DNA of 11,302 nucleotides from the NCBI GenBank assembly GCA_016867615.1, contig VGJG01000022.1, forward strand, positions 1-11,302. Direction: 5' to 3'. Shown here piece after piece: positions 1 through 6,293 of this stretch (its first letter is position 1; every line of letters begins with the position of its first letter). Source of the DNA: Candidatus Aminicenantota bacterium (GTDB taxonomy: Bacteria > Acidobacteriota > Aminicenantia > Aminicenantales > JAFGAV01). The notes beneath the pieces are model-generated. The model worked only from the letters and a program-made list of their open reading frames with translations. It did no database searches and was not told where the DNA came from. The position numbers and the translations under genes were made by a program.

Positions 1-1
1 T

Positions 2-136
2 TGGCTCGAGATCGCCATCCGGGAGAGGATTCAGGACCTGGTCTATTTGAACGTTCAGCCCACCTGGGACCCGCTGCGCGACGATCCCCGCTTCCGGGAG
101 TTGATCCGGCAAATGAATTTTCCGGCGGACAAATAG
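2..136 (+). CDS. C-terminal end of a TPR-containing (probably Ser/Thr kinase) protein, cut by window edge
   Basis: Frame 2 is open from the window edge to a TAG at 134-136 and encodes 44 residues ending in DDPRFRELIRQMNFPADK. The tail has the same layout as the end of the intact kinase at 1149-3656, where an acidic 'REEPRYRALLRKLKIP' stretch closes the protein. Such 'DPRFRxLLRxMNFP' endings are typical of bacterial zinc-ribbon/TPR kinases and TPR-bearing TolB-like proteins. Only the tail is visible, so the kinase domain is inferred from the array context. The stop codon overlaps the Shine-Dalgarno (AGGAG, 135-139) of the next reading frame, exactly as the intact kinase does at 3654-3659, which suggests tandem duplication of the unit. 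Confidence 0.7.
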   Translation, partial: WLEIAIRERIQDLVYLNVQPTWDPLRDDPRFRELIRQMNFPADK

Positions 137-399
137 GAGCTTGCGTTTTGGAATGCCCCAAGTGCCGCGCCGAGAACCGGGACGACTCGAAGTTCTGCGG
201 CGACTGCGGGGCGCCGCTGGGCGAGGGCGCGGGAGCCGGGGCTGGCCCGGAAGCGGCTTCCCTGACCAAGATCCTCGAGGCCCCGCTTCGCGTCCTTGAA
301 ACGGGCGCTGTCATAGCCGGCAAATACAAGATCGTCTAGGAGGTCGGGGCCGGCGGGATGGGGGTCGTCTACAAGGCCGAGGACCTCAAGCTCAAGCGG
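131..399 (+). repeat. Copy 1 of a divergent direct repeat (kinase 5' unit); copy 2 at 3651-3912
   Basis: The segment beginning AAATAGGAGC at 131 matches the one beginning AAATAGGAGC at 3651 through the SD, start, zinc ribbon, linker and glycine-rich loop. There are small indels in the linker. The match includes the non-coding stop/SD junction, so the duplicated unit spans the junction between genes rather than a single domain. Identity was judged by eye; it is strong over the zinc ribbon and weaker in the linker. Confidence 0.75.
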
Positions 400-420
400 C
401 CGGGGATACAAGGAGGATAA
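148..420 (+). pseudogene. Truncated zinc-ribbon Ser/Thr kinase remnant (N-terminal part only, in-frame amber)
   Basis: A TTG start at 148 lies 8 nt after the SD AGGAG (135-139). It aligns with the ATG of the second remnant at 3668, which decides the start. The frame encodes a zinc ribbon (CPKC...CGDC, residues 3-6 and 17-20 approximately), an acidic/alanine-glycine linker and the beginning of the kinase fold (AGKYKIV). It is then broken by TAG at 337-339, where the intact gene has GAG. After the stop the same frame continues through the glycine-rich loop (GAGGMGVVYKAEDLKLKR) until 399, then loses homology and ends at TAA 418-420. The catalytic lysine, HRD and DFG motifs are absent, so no kinase activity is possible. 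Either the zinc-ribbon stub is translated as a 63-residue peptide or the gene is dead; I favour dead. Confidence 0.85.
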
Positions 421-426
421 GTGGGT

Positions 427-654
427 TCATCGACGAAATTCGGTCCATTCCACTTTCAGCCTTTTATGATTCCCGGCGCAATCCTTTAAATAGAGATTAA
501 TGAGCGACTGGTAGGAAAAACCTGTTTCTCCAGCAAGCTTTTTAAAATATTCGATAGTGCTGCTATCCAAACGGATGGTAATCTGCTTCTTCAATCGATT
601 GGCATAAGGATTTTTCCGGCTTTTCATCGTCTTGAGATCATATTCTTTCTTCAT
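427..654 (-). CDS. brnA: BrnA-type ribbon-helix-helix antitoxin
   Basis: This 75-residue protein has a basic N-terminus, then QITIRLDSSTIEYFKKLA (about residues 24-41) and GFSYQSLINLYLKDCA. This is the pattern of BrnA antitoxins, in which a beta strand carrying DNA-contacting residues is followed by two helices (ribbon-helix-helix fold). The established role of BrnA is to bind and neutralise the BrnT ribonuclease and, with it, repress the operon. The ATG at 654-652 overlaps the brnT TGA by 4 nt (ATGA), the usual translational coupling of this pair. The C-terminus ends 6 bp after the kinase remnant at 148-420, on the opposite strand. The DNA is visibly more AT-rich than the flanking kinase sequence, consistent with acquisition from elsewhere. 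Confidence 0.83.
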   Translation of the reverse strand: MKKEYDLKTMKSRKNPYANRLKKQITIRLDSSTIEYFKKLAGETGFSYQSLINLYLKDCAGNHKRLKVEWTEFRR

Positions 655-941
655 CTGAGTTTCTCAAAATATATTTTTTGTTCTTTCTTTGTTGGTATTC
701 GTGAAGATATGATCCTGATGATTTCTTCGTCCTTTTCTTCACGCGCCACATAACTCACGAGCAACAGTCTTATTTTCGAGCTCAATCCGATCATCAAATA
801 TCGATTCTCCTTAAACGAGTGGTCGTGATCATGAAACTCGATGGCGTTCTCGTCGAAAAAGACCGTTCGGGCTTCTTCAAATGAAACACCATGACTCCGG
901 ATGTTCGTTTTGGTCTTATTCGGGCTCCATTCAAATCGTAT
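651..941 (-). CDS. brnT: BrnT-type ribonuclease toxin; no canonical start codon
   Basis: The minus frame ending at TGA 653-651 encodes 96 residues beginning IRFEWSPNKTKTNIRSHGVS and containing FEEARTVFFDENAIEF, ENRYLMIGLSSKIRLLLVSY and IIRIISSRIPTKKEQ. These are the hallmark segments of BrnT (family start MxFEWDxxK, HGVSFEEA, late RIISARxxTxxE), a RelE-fold ribonuclease toxin that cleaves RNA and halts growth. Full family length is present and the frame is intact. The family's usual Met position is occupied by ATA (941-939). The only in-frame ATG is internal, at residue 50, and no GTG or TTG lies in frame upstream within about 70 nt. Either a rare start (ATA, or ATT at 953-951) is used or the start was lost and the toxin is silent. 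I mark 941 as the homology-based start. Confidence 0.75.
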   Translation of the reverse strand: MRFEWSPNKTKTNIRSHGVSFEEARTVFFDENAIEFHDHDHSFKENRYLMIGLSSKIRLLLVSYVAREEKDEEIIRIISSRIPTKKEQKIYFEKLR

Positions 942-954
942 ATATTTTATAATT

Positions 955-984
955 ATTCTATAATGTATTTGTAGTTCATGGCAA
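955..984 (-). promoter_or_regulatory. Candidate promoter of the brnT-brnA pair
   Basis: On the minus strand TTGCCA (984-979) is followed after 16-18 nt by TATAGA (962-957) or TAGAAT (960-955), plausible sigma70 boxes. The short palindrome ATAATTAT (949-956) borders the -10 and could be part of an operator. Predicted transcription would start around 950-948, almost on top of the brnT reading frame. This leaves essentially no leader and no Shine-Dalgarno. Confidence 0.4.
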
Positions 985-1148
985 GCTCTGTTTCTCTTTC
1001 CGTCGGTTAGCGAGATCTTCAGTTATTCAGACGATTGACGCATCTGATAAATCTCAGAGCCGCACAACAGCTCATATCAACGGATTTCATTGACTCTTCT
1101 TGGGCGGCTTGATATTCTTTGAACAACTTGGCTCCTCAAGGATAGAGC

Positions 1149-3656
1149 ATGGCGATCATTTGCGTAAAATGTCGGCATGAGAATTCTGATGAAACCCGAT
1201 TCTGCGGAAGCTGTGCTGCGCCGCTGACTTCCGGCGGGACTGAGCCTGCTGCTTCCTATACCCGGACGATGGAGATGCCGGCCGCGGCGCTGAAGAGCGA
1301 TGCGGTCATCGCCGGGAAGTACCGGATCGTCGAGGAGATCGGCCGCGGCGGGATGGGGGTCGTCTATAAAGCCGAGGACCTCAAGCTCAAGCGCTCGGTG
1401 GCCCTGAAGTTCCTGCCGCCGCATCTCGCGGATTCCCCGGATCTCAAGGAGCGGTTCCTTATCGAAGCCCAGGCGGCCGCCGCCCTCAACCATCCGAATA
1501 TCTGCACGATCCACGAGGTCGGCGAGTCCGAGGAGCGGCCCTACATCGCCATGGAGTACGTGGAGGGCGAGACGCTGCGGGACAGGCTGAGAAAGGGTCC
1601 GCTGAAGGCGGAAGAGGCGCTCGACATTGCCGCTCAGGTCGCGGCCGGGCTCGGCGAGGCCCACCAAAAGGGCATCATCCACCGTGACATTAAAAGCGCG
1701 AACATCATGGTCACGCCGAGGGGCCGGGCCAAGGTGATGGACTTCGGGCTGGCGAAGCTTCGGGGCGGGTCATCGCTCACGAGGACGCAGACGACGATCG
1801 GCACGGTGGCCTACATGTCGCCCGAGCAGGCGCGGGGCGGGGAGCTCGACGGCCGCACGGACATCTGGTCGCTGGGAGTCGTGCTCTTCGAGATGCTGAC
1901 CGGGAGGCTTCCGTTCCGGGGGGACCACGACCAGACGATGATCCGCTCCATCCTGCATGATGAGCCGGAAACCATGAGGAAAGCCTGCCCCGGCGTCAAG
2001 CCGGAGCTCGAGCGCGTGGCGGGTCAGGCCCTCGTAAAGAACCCGGCCCGCCGCTACCAGACGATGGAGGATTTTCTGGGAGACCTCAAAGCCGTTGCTG
2101 AGGGGCTCATGCCCCTCAAGGCCAGGCGCAGGATCAGGAAGAATATCTTCGGCTTAAGCCCGGCGGTTTTTTTCCCCGTTGCGGCCGCGGCTCTTGTCCT
2201 TGTTCTCTTAGGTCTTAACGTCCTCGGCCTTCGGGACCGGGTCTTCGGCGGCAAGGATGGCGCCGAGCCCGGGATCCGGCTGGCCGTGCTGCCGTTCGCC
2301 AACCTGACCGGCGACCCGGAGCAGGAATACCTCAACGACGGCCTGACCCAGGAGATGATCACGCTCCTGGGGGGGCTCCATCCCCAGAGCCTGAGCGTCA
2401 TCGCCCGGACGTCGGTCATGCGCTACAAGAAGGGCGACACGCCCATCGACCGAATCGGCCGGGAGCTGGGCGTGGAGTACGTCCTGGAGGGGAGCGCCAG
2501 ACGGAAGGGGAGCCGGATCCGGATCACGGCCGAGCTCATCAAGGTGAAAGACCAGACCCAGCTCTGGGCGGACGTCTTCGAGCGGGAGATGTCGGGCATC
2601 TTAGCGCTTCAAAATGACGTGGCCCAAAAAGTCGTCAAGGCGCTGGCCCTCAAGCTTCTCCCGGCCGAGCAGGCCCGTCTGGCCGGCGCTCCCATTGTCA
2701 ACGCTGAAGCCTATGATGCTGTTCTCAAAGGAGGGTATCACTGGAGAAAATTGACAGCCCCGGAATTCGACACCGCTCAGCGGTACTTCGAATTGGCGCT
2801 GTCCAAGGATCCCTCTTATGCGCCGGCTTATGCGGGTTTGGCAGCGGTATGGGCTGGTCGCCAGCAGATGGGGATCATGTCGGCCCGGGAGGCTGCTCCT
2901 CACTGGAAGGAGGCGGCGCTTCAGGCCGTCGCGCTGGATGAAAATTCCGCGGAAGCGCATGATGTGTTGGCCGGATACCTGACCTGGCATGAATGGGATT
3001 GGGCCGGCGCGGAGCCGGAATGGAGAAAGTCCATCGAGCTCAACCCCAACAATGCGACCAACCAGGCATACTATTCCCATTTCCTGGCCATTACAGGGAG
3101 CCTCGATGAGGCCGTGATCCACAGCGATTTGGCTGTCATACTGGACCCGTTCAACGAACTCATCCTTGGCTTGCATGCGCAAGTATTGAACTTCGCGGGT
3201 CGATACGAGGAGGCCGTCGCCGCGGCCCGCAAGGCTCTTTCACTGCAACCCGACTCGCCCATTGCGCTGGATTGCATCTATCATGTCTCGAACGTGACCG
3301 GGCGATATGACCAGGCTTTTGAAGCGATCAAGCTCCTTTATTCCAAGGAGCTCGCGGACCTCGACCATGTCTTCAATCGGTTCGGTGAGCTGGGCTATGC
3401 CGGGACGCTGAGCCTTGAAGCCGATACGCTCCTGGCACAGGCGGGATCCAGGTACATCGCGCCGACGTATATCTATGATCTCTATGCCTTTGCCGGGAAC
3501 AAGGAGCGAGCCCTGGACATGATGGAAAATGCCTACGAAGTGCGTGATCCGAATGTTCTCTATATAGGAAAGCCGTCCTATTCCATACTGCGCGAGGAAC
3601 CCCGCTATCGGGCGCTGCTGCGCAAGCTGAAGATTCCTATCGGCGACAAGAAATAG
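1149..3656 (+). CDS. Membrane Ser/Thr protein kinase: zinc ribbon - kinase - TM - TolB/FlgO-like - TPR
   Basis: This 835-residue protein is a receptor-like bacterial eukaryotic-type kinase. Residues 5-22 form a zinc ribbon (CxxC at 5/8 and 19/22). The Pkn-type kinase domain spans about 58-320. It has a glycine loop GRGGMG at 65-70, catalytic Lys87 in VALK, Glu106 in helix C, H178-R179-D180, Lys182, Asn185, DFG 198-200 and MSPE around 223-226, so it appears catalytically complete. A basic stretch (about 324-331) precedes one hydrophobic segment (about 338-358) that should place the C-terminal half outside the membrane. Residues 376-480 (AVLPFANLTGD..., YVLEGSARRKG) match the TolB/FlgO-like domain found in adenylate cyclase/kinase-TPR proteins. 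Residues about 540-700 contain TPR-like helices (e.g. AEPEWRKSIELNPNN, YEEAVAAARKALSLQPDS). The start at 1149 follows AAGGA (1138-1142). It presumably phosphorylates cytoplasmic partners in response to an extracytoplasmic cue; no substrate is visible. It is flanked by two broken relatives. Confidence 0.93.
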   Translation: MAIICVKCRHENSDETRFCGSCAAPLTSGGTEPAASYTRTMEMPAAALKSDAVIAGKYRIVEEIGRGGMGVVYKAEDLKLKRSVALKFLPPHLADSPDLKERFLIEAQAAAALNHPNICTIHEVGESEERPYIAMEYVEGETLRDRLRKGPLKAEEALDIAAQVAAGLGEAHQKGIIHRDIKSANIMVTPRGRAKVMDFGLAKLRGGSSLTRTQTTIGTVAYMSPEQARGGELDGRTDIWSLGVVLFEMLTGRLPFRGDHDQTMIRSILHDEPETMRKACPGVKPELERVAGQALVKNPARRYQTMEDFLGDLKAVAEGLMPLKARRRIRKNIFGLSPAVFFPVAAAALVLVLLGLNVLGLRDRVFGGKDGAEPGIRLAVLPFANLTGDPEQEYLNDGLTQEMITLLGGLHPQSLSVIARTSVMRYKKGDTPIDRIGRELGVEYVLEGSARRKGSRIRITAELIKVKDQTQLWADVFEREMSGILALQNDVAQKVVKALALKLLPAEQARLAGAPIVNAEAYDAVLKGGYHWRKLTAPEFDTAQRYFELALSKDPSYAPAYAGLAAVWAGRQQMGIMSAREAAPHWKEAALQAVALDENSAEAHDVLAGYLTWHEWDWAGAEPEWRKSIELNPNNATNQAYYSHFLAITGSLDEAVIHSDLAVILDPFNELILGLHAQVLNFAGRYEEAVAAARKALSLQPDSPIALDCIYHVSNVTGRYDQAFEAIKLLYSKELADLDHVFNRFGELGYAGTLSLEADTLLAQAGSRYIAPTYIYDLYAFAGNKERALDMMENAYEVRDPNVLYIGKPSYSILREEPRYRALLRKLKIPIGDKK

Positions 3657-3912
3657 GAGCTATCGTTATGAAGTGCCCCAAGTGCCGGGCCGAGAACAGG
3701 GACGACTCGAAGTTCTGCGGCAACTGCGGAGCGCCGCTAGGTTCTGGTGTCGGGGCGGGCCCGGATGCGGCCTCCCTGACCAAGACCCTGAAACCCCGCT
3801 TCACGTCCTAAAGGCCGGAACCATTGTCTCCGGAAAATACAGGACCCTCGAGGGGTTCGGCCGGGTCGGAATGGGTGTGGTCTGCAAGGCCGAAGACGTC
3901 GGGCTCCAGCGC
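3651..3912 (+). repeat. Copy 2 of the divergent direct repeat (kinase 5' unit); copy 1 at 131-399
   Basis: It starts with the same stop/SD junction AAATAGGAGC and continues through zinc ribbon, linker and glycine loop. It differs from copy 1 by scattered substitutions, a shorter linker and a one-base frameshift near 3790. Confidence 0.75.
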
Positions 3913-3921
3913 AAGGGCTGA
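3668..3921 (+). pseudogene. Truncated, frameshifted zinc-ribbon Ser/Thr kinase remnant
   Basis: ATG 3668 follows AGGAG and encodes a clean zinc ribbon (CPKC...CGNC) and a linker reaching SLTKTL. One base is then missing around 3790: where copy 1 and the family have a Glu-xx-Pro-Leu segment, this frame reads KPRFTS and stops at 3809-3811. The neighbouring frame resumes homology as ETPLHVLKAG...GKYRTLEGFGRVGMGVVCKAEDVGLQR and ends at TGA 3919-3921. The glycine loop is eroded (GFGRVGMG). Everything after beta strand 2 is missing, including the catalytic Lys, HRD and DFG. Homology ends after the LQR that corresponds to LKR in the other copies, the same place as in the first remnant. Confidence 0.85.
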
Positions 3922-3942
3922 AACCCGTCCTGAAGGGCGCGG

Positions 3943-4866
3943 TCAGTCTTTGACCAGAAGATAGCGATAGTAATAGCGCCGTCCTTCGATGAATGACTGG
4001 TAGTTTTCCGACCCGACCGTGCAGACGAACTTCCTGAAGGCCGGGTGAAGGAAACGGGGGATCCTGGCCCGCATCAAGTCCTCTTTTCTGGCGCTGTCCC
4101 GGGTGAGGGCGCGGACGACGTCGGCGGTGATGTCCTCTTTTTCCAGGACCTGGAAGTCGGATTCGCTCACCGCGCCCTCCCATTCCGGCAGGTCGGCGAT
4201 CCTCCTGAAATCGACATAATAAAACCTGCCGCCCGGCCGCAAAACCCGGAAGACTTCGGCCAGAAAGCGCCGGATATTCGGATAGCAATGGCTGGACTCC
4301 ACGTTGACCGCCGCGTCGAACGAGGAGTCGGGAAAGGGGAGGTTCTCCGCGTCTCCCTGAAGGAAGCTCAGTCCGGGCAGGGCGTAGGCCTTCCGGGCCA
4401 GATGAACGGCCTTCGGGGACAGGTCCAGGCCGGTCAGCGTCCGGGGGCGGGCGTATTTCATCAGGCTGAAAGCGCCGCCCCCGCGGCCGCAGCCGACTTC
4501 GAGGACGTCCAAGCCGTCGAGGGGCTTGCGGCCTACGGCGTGGACATACATCTGGATCGTGTTCCGGTGCGGCTCGTCCGCGGGTTCGAGGTCCGGGAGG
4601 AGCTTGCCCCCCTCCTCGGGGGCGTACCCGAAATTCATCAATTTCAGGTGGCCGGCCCGGCCGTCGACCCGGGCGGCGAAGTTGTACCAGAATTTCCAGA
4701 TGGGCTTGCGCAGCAGGGGAGCGTCGAAGACATGCCGAAGGAATTTCTGCGGCAGGGTCTCCTTCCATTCCGGGCAGGCTTGGCTTGACGGAATGTCTTG
4801 AGGCGGGGATTCGTGCGGACGGCGCTTCATGTTCAAGTCGGATGAATCATAAGGGTTTTTTTTCAT
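3943..4866 (-). CDS. Class I SAM-dependent methyltransferase (type 11), phthiotriol-methyltransferase-like
   Basis: This 307-residue protein has a classical Rossmann methyltransferase core. Motif I is LDVLEVGCGRGGG at 119-131. The acidic end of beta 2 is GLDLS (Asp148), then GDAENLPF at 171-178, FDAAVNVES at 183-191 and the post-III motif VLRPGGRFYYVDF at 208-220. The region before the core (PLLRKPIWKFWYNF, then LMNFGYA) and the ending (YQSFIEGRRYYYRYLLVKD) resemble the phthiotriol/phenolphthiotriol dimycocerosate O-methyltransferase group. A lipid or small-molecule hydroxyl substrate is therefore conceivable but not demonstrated. The N-terminal 40 residues are low-complexity and the ATG at 4866 lacks a good SD; Met13 (4830-4828) is an alternative start. 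The gene stands alone between the kinase remnant, which converges on it, and a divergent lipoprotein gene. Confidence 0.88.
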   Translation of the reverse strand: MKKNPYDSSDLNMKRRPHESPPQDIPSSQACPEWKETLPQKFLRHVFDAPLLRKPIWKFWYNFAARVDGRAGHLKLMNFGYAPEEGGKLLPDLEPADEPHRNTIQMYVHAVGRKPLDGLDVLEVGCGRGGGAFSLMKYARPRTLTGLDLSPKAVHLARKAYALPGLSFLQGDAENLPFPDSSFDAAVNVESSHCYPNIRRFLAEVFRVLRPGGRFYYVDFRRIADLPEWEGAVSESDFQVLEKEDITADVVRALTRDSARKEDLMRARIPRFLHPAFRKFVCTVGSENYQSFIEGRRYYYRYLLVKD

Positions 4867-5001
4867 TAAATCAACCGTTTCCCAAGCCAGGAATGCATCT
4901 CCGGGCCGCGTCGCCCTTTCCTAAGGATCCTGCTGTCACGGAATCGGAGAGGCTTCTCTCATCTTGTCTCAAGCGGTCAGGCGCGATCCGCGCACGGCCG
5001 G

Positions 5002-5031
5002 TTGCTTTCTCTTCGGGATTGCCGTTATGAT
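5002..5031 (+). promoter_or_regulatory. Weak candidate promoter for the lipoprotein gene
   Basis: TTGCTT (5002-5007) and TATGAT (5026-5031) are separated by 18 bp, about 20 bp before the ATG at 5052. The -10 is good and the -35 is poor. The SD AGAGGG follows shortly before the start codon. Confidence 0.3.
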
Positions 5032-5051
5032 TTCCTTGAAAGAGGGTCGCC

Positions 5052-5729
5052 ATGAAGAAGGCTCTAGGTCTTGGGGCGTGGTTGGGGTCGGCCGTTTTGT
5101 TGCCGGCCGTCTGGCTCTTTCAAGCCGGATGCAAATCTCCCGTCGGTCCGTCCGATGACGGCTCGGGAGGGAGTCCGCCGGCGCAGGTCCAAGCCACCGC
5201 GGACTACATCGAGCTCTCCCGAATCACCCGCATCTCGAGGTTCCGGTCCGCGGTCGGGCACGACTACTCGGACGATTACGAATCCTGCCGGAGCATGAAG
5301 CATTACTTCGTCCCGGGCTCCTATCCGGTGAAAATCTTCTCCCCGGTGGCCGGAAAGATCGGCGCCCTGACGCCGGAGTGGGCGGGAACCCAGGTCGGCA
5401 TCCAGGCCGGCTCGCGGATGTTCATCATTTTTCACGTGAACGTCTATGCATCGCTCAAGGTCGGGGATTCCGTGACGGCCGGGCAGCAGATCGGGACCCA
5501 CGTCGGCTCCCAGACCTGGTCGGACATCGCCGTCCGGGAAGGGGGACGGCTCCTTTCCTACTTCGACGTCATGACCGACGCCGTTTTCCAGAAATACAAG
5601 AACCGCGGCGTCGGCGCGAAGTCGGACCTCATCATCTCCAAGGCGGCGCGCGACGCGGACCCCCTGACCTGCAGCGGCGACACCTTCCTCACCCAGGGCA
5701 CGCTCCCGAACTGGGTCCAATTGAACTAG
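5052..5729 (+). CDS. Lipoprotein with degenerate M23/LytM-like (lysostaphin-type) fold
   Basis: This 225-residue protein has an N-terminal KK, a hydrophobic stretch (about 5-24) and Cys27 after QAG. The lipobox is plausible although Gln at -3 is atypical, so it is probably an envelope-anchored lipoprotein. A low-complexity linker (28-45) follows. Residues 94-161 have the strand pattern of M23 peptidases: IFSPVAGKI, VGIQAGSRMFIIFHVNVYAS, VGDSVTAGQQIGTHVGS. Candidate zinc ligands are His70/Asp74 (HDYSD) and His128. The usual HxH motif near the end of the domain, however, is replaced by SDIAV (about 157-161). It may therefore be a non-catalytic LytM-like protein rather than an endopeptidase. Two Cys (79 and 207) could form a disulfide. 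The start is supported by AGAGGG just upstream. It is apparently monocistronic. Confidence 0.72.
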   Translation: MKKALGLGAWLGSAVLLPAVWLFQAGCKSPVGPSDDGSGGSPPAQVQATADYIELSRITRISRFRSAVGHDYSDDYESCRSMKHYFVPGSYPVKIFSPVAGKIGALTPEWAGTQVGIQAGSRMFIIFHVNVYASLKVGDSVTAGQQIGTHVGSQTWSDIAVREGGRLLSYFDVMTDAVFQKYKNRGVGAKSDLIISKAARDADPLTCSGDTFLTQGTLPNWVQLN

Positions 5730-5746
5730 GCGGCCCGTCCCCGCCT
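5728..5746 (+). terminator. Short GC hairpin right at the lipoprotein gene stop
   Basis: AGGCGG (5728-5733) and CCGCCT (5741-5746) can pair across a 7-nt loop immediately after the stop codon. Only TTT follows, a few bases later, so this is at best a weak intrinsic terminator. Confidence 0.25.
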
Positions 5747-5911
5747 GGCGGTTTCCCCTCCCTGATAGGGGGTCTGTTATGGGGTTGGGCCGAGCCGTGT
5801 CGTTCTAATCTAATGATATGGGTCCATTTTTTCTCATTAAAAGCATTGAATTCGCAGTTTTTTGAAGGCAAAAAAGCCGAATTGGCCCCCAAAATCCCGC
5901 TGGATGTTTGT

Positions 5912-5919
5912 GCTATAAT
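5912..5919 (+). promoter_or_regulatory. Extended -10 promoter of tRNA-Leu
   Basis: TG-C-TATAAT (the TG immediately precedes C5913; TATAAT is 5914-5919) is a perfect extended -10 element, 16 bp before the tRNA 5' end. No good -35 lies at the expected distance, which is typical when the TGn extension compensates. Confidence 0.6.
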
Positions 5920-5935
5920 CTGGCCAAACGATGCA

Positions 5936-6021
5936 GCCGGGGTGGCGGAAGTGGCAGACGCAAGGGACTTAAAATCCCTCGGGGCGAAAGCCCTGTGCGG
6001 GTTCGATTCCCGCCCCCGGCA
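5936..6021 (+). tRNA. tRNA-Leu (anticodon UAA)
   Basis: This is an 86-nt class II tRNA. The acceptor GCCGGGG (5936-5942) pairs with CCCCGGC (6014-6020), and the discriminator is A6021. The anticodon arm is AGGGA-CTTAAAA-TCCCT, giving anticodon TAA, which reads UUA and UUG. A long variable arm (CGGGGCGAAAGCCC region) marks the leucine/serine class. The T arm is GCGGG-TTCGATT-CCCGC. The CCA end is not encoded, so it must be added by the CCA-adding enzyme. It has its own extended -10 promoter. Confidence 0.96.
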
Positions 6022-6101
6022 CTCATACCCCGCCGCCCATGCCCAGGCGCGCCGATATGTTTCAGCGAAAGGAAATAGAGGGGCTTGGCGGCCGGTCCGT
6101 A

Positions 6102-6272
6102 TCACATCACTTTTTCGGCTAGGAACCGGGCCAGGTTGTAAACGGCGTTCGTCACCCGTCCCTCGAATCCCCATTGGGAATAACCGGTCCCGGCCAGCAT
6201 TTGCTTCAGGAAACCGGGGAACTTGTTGAGGTTGAGGTCGTTGACCGTGTCCGCCCATTTGGACGAAAACAA
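6102..6272 (-). pseudogene. Short coding-like remnant or small ORF, unrecognised
   Basis: The minus frame ending at TGA 6104-6102 is open for about 60 codons and reads as sensible protein (ADTVNDLNLNKFPGFLKQML, then GYSQWGFEGRVTNAVYNLAR, FLAEKVM). It has GC-rich third positions like the neighbours. The only in-frame start is a TTG at 6272-6270, with no SD and AT-rich DNA just upstream, where a stop closes the frame. This looks like the C-terminal scrap of a larger gene whose front was lost. A genuine 56-residue protein cannot be excluded. I do not recognise the family. It lies between the tRNA-Leu and the macro gene. Confidence 0.4.
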
Positions 6273-6293
6273 CTTATCATTTTTATTTTATTC

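Noticed and set aside
421..489. Plus-strand mini-ORF starting GTG 421 after an AAGGAGG-like sequence at the end of the kinase remnant
   Set aside because: It encodes only about 22 residues, lies antisense to brnA, and has no recognisable product; the SD-like run is probably fortuitous.
3737..4768. 343-codon minus-strand frame overlapping the methyltransferase
   Set aside because: It is an out-of-frame shadow of the methyltransferase, rich in Pro, Arg and Gly, with no motif.
5936..6021. tRNA-Leu as an attachment site of an integrated element
   Set aside because: I saw no integrase and no second copy of the tRNA 3' end in the window.
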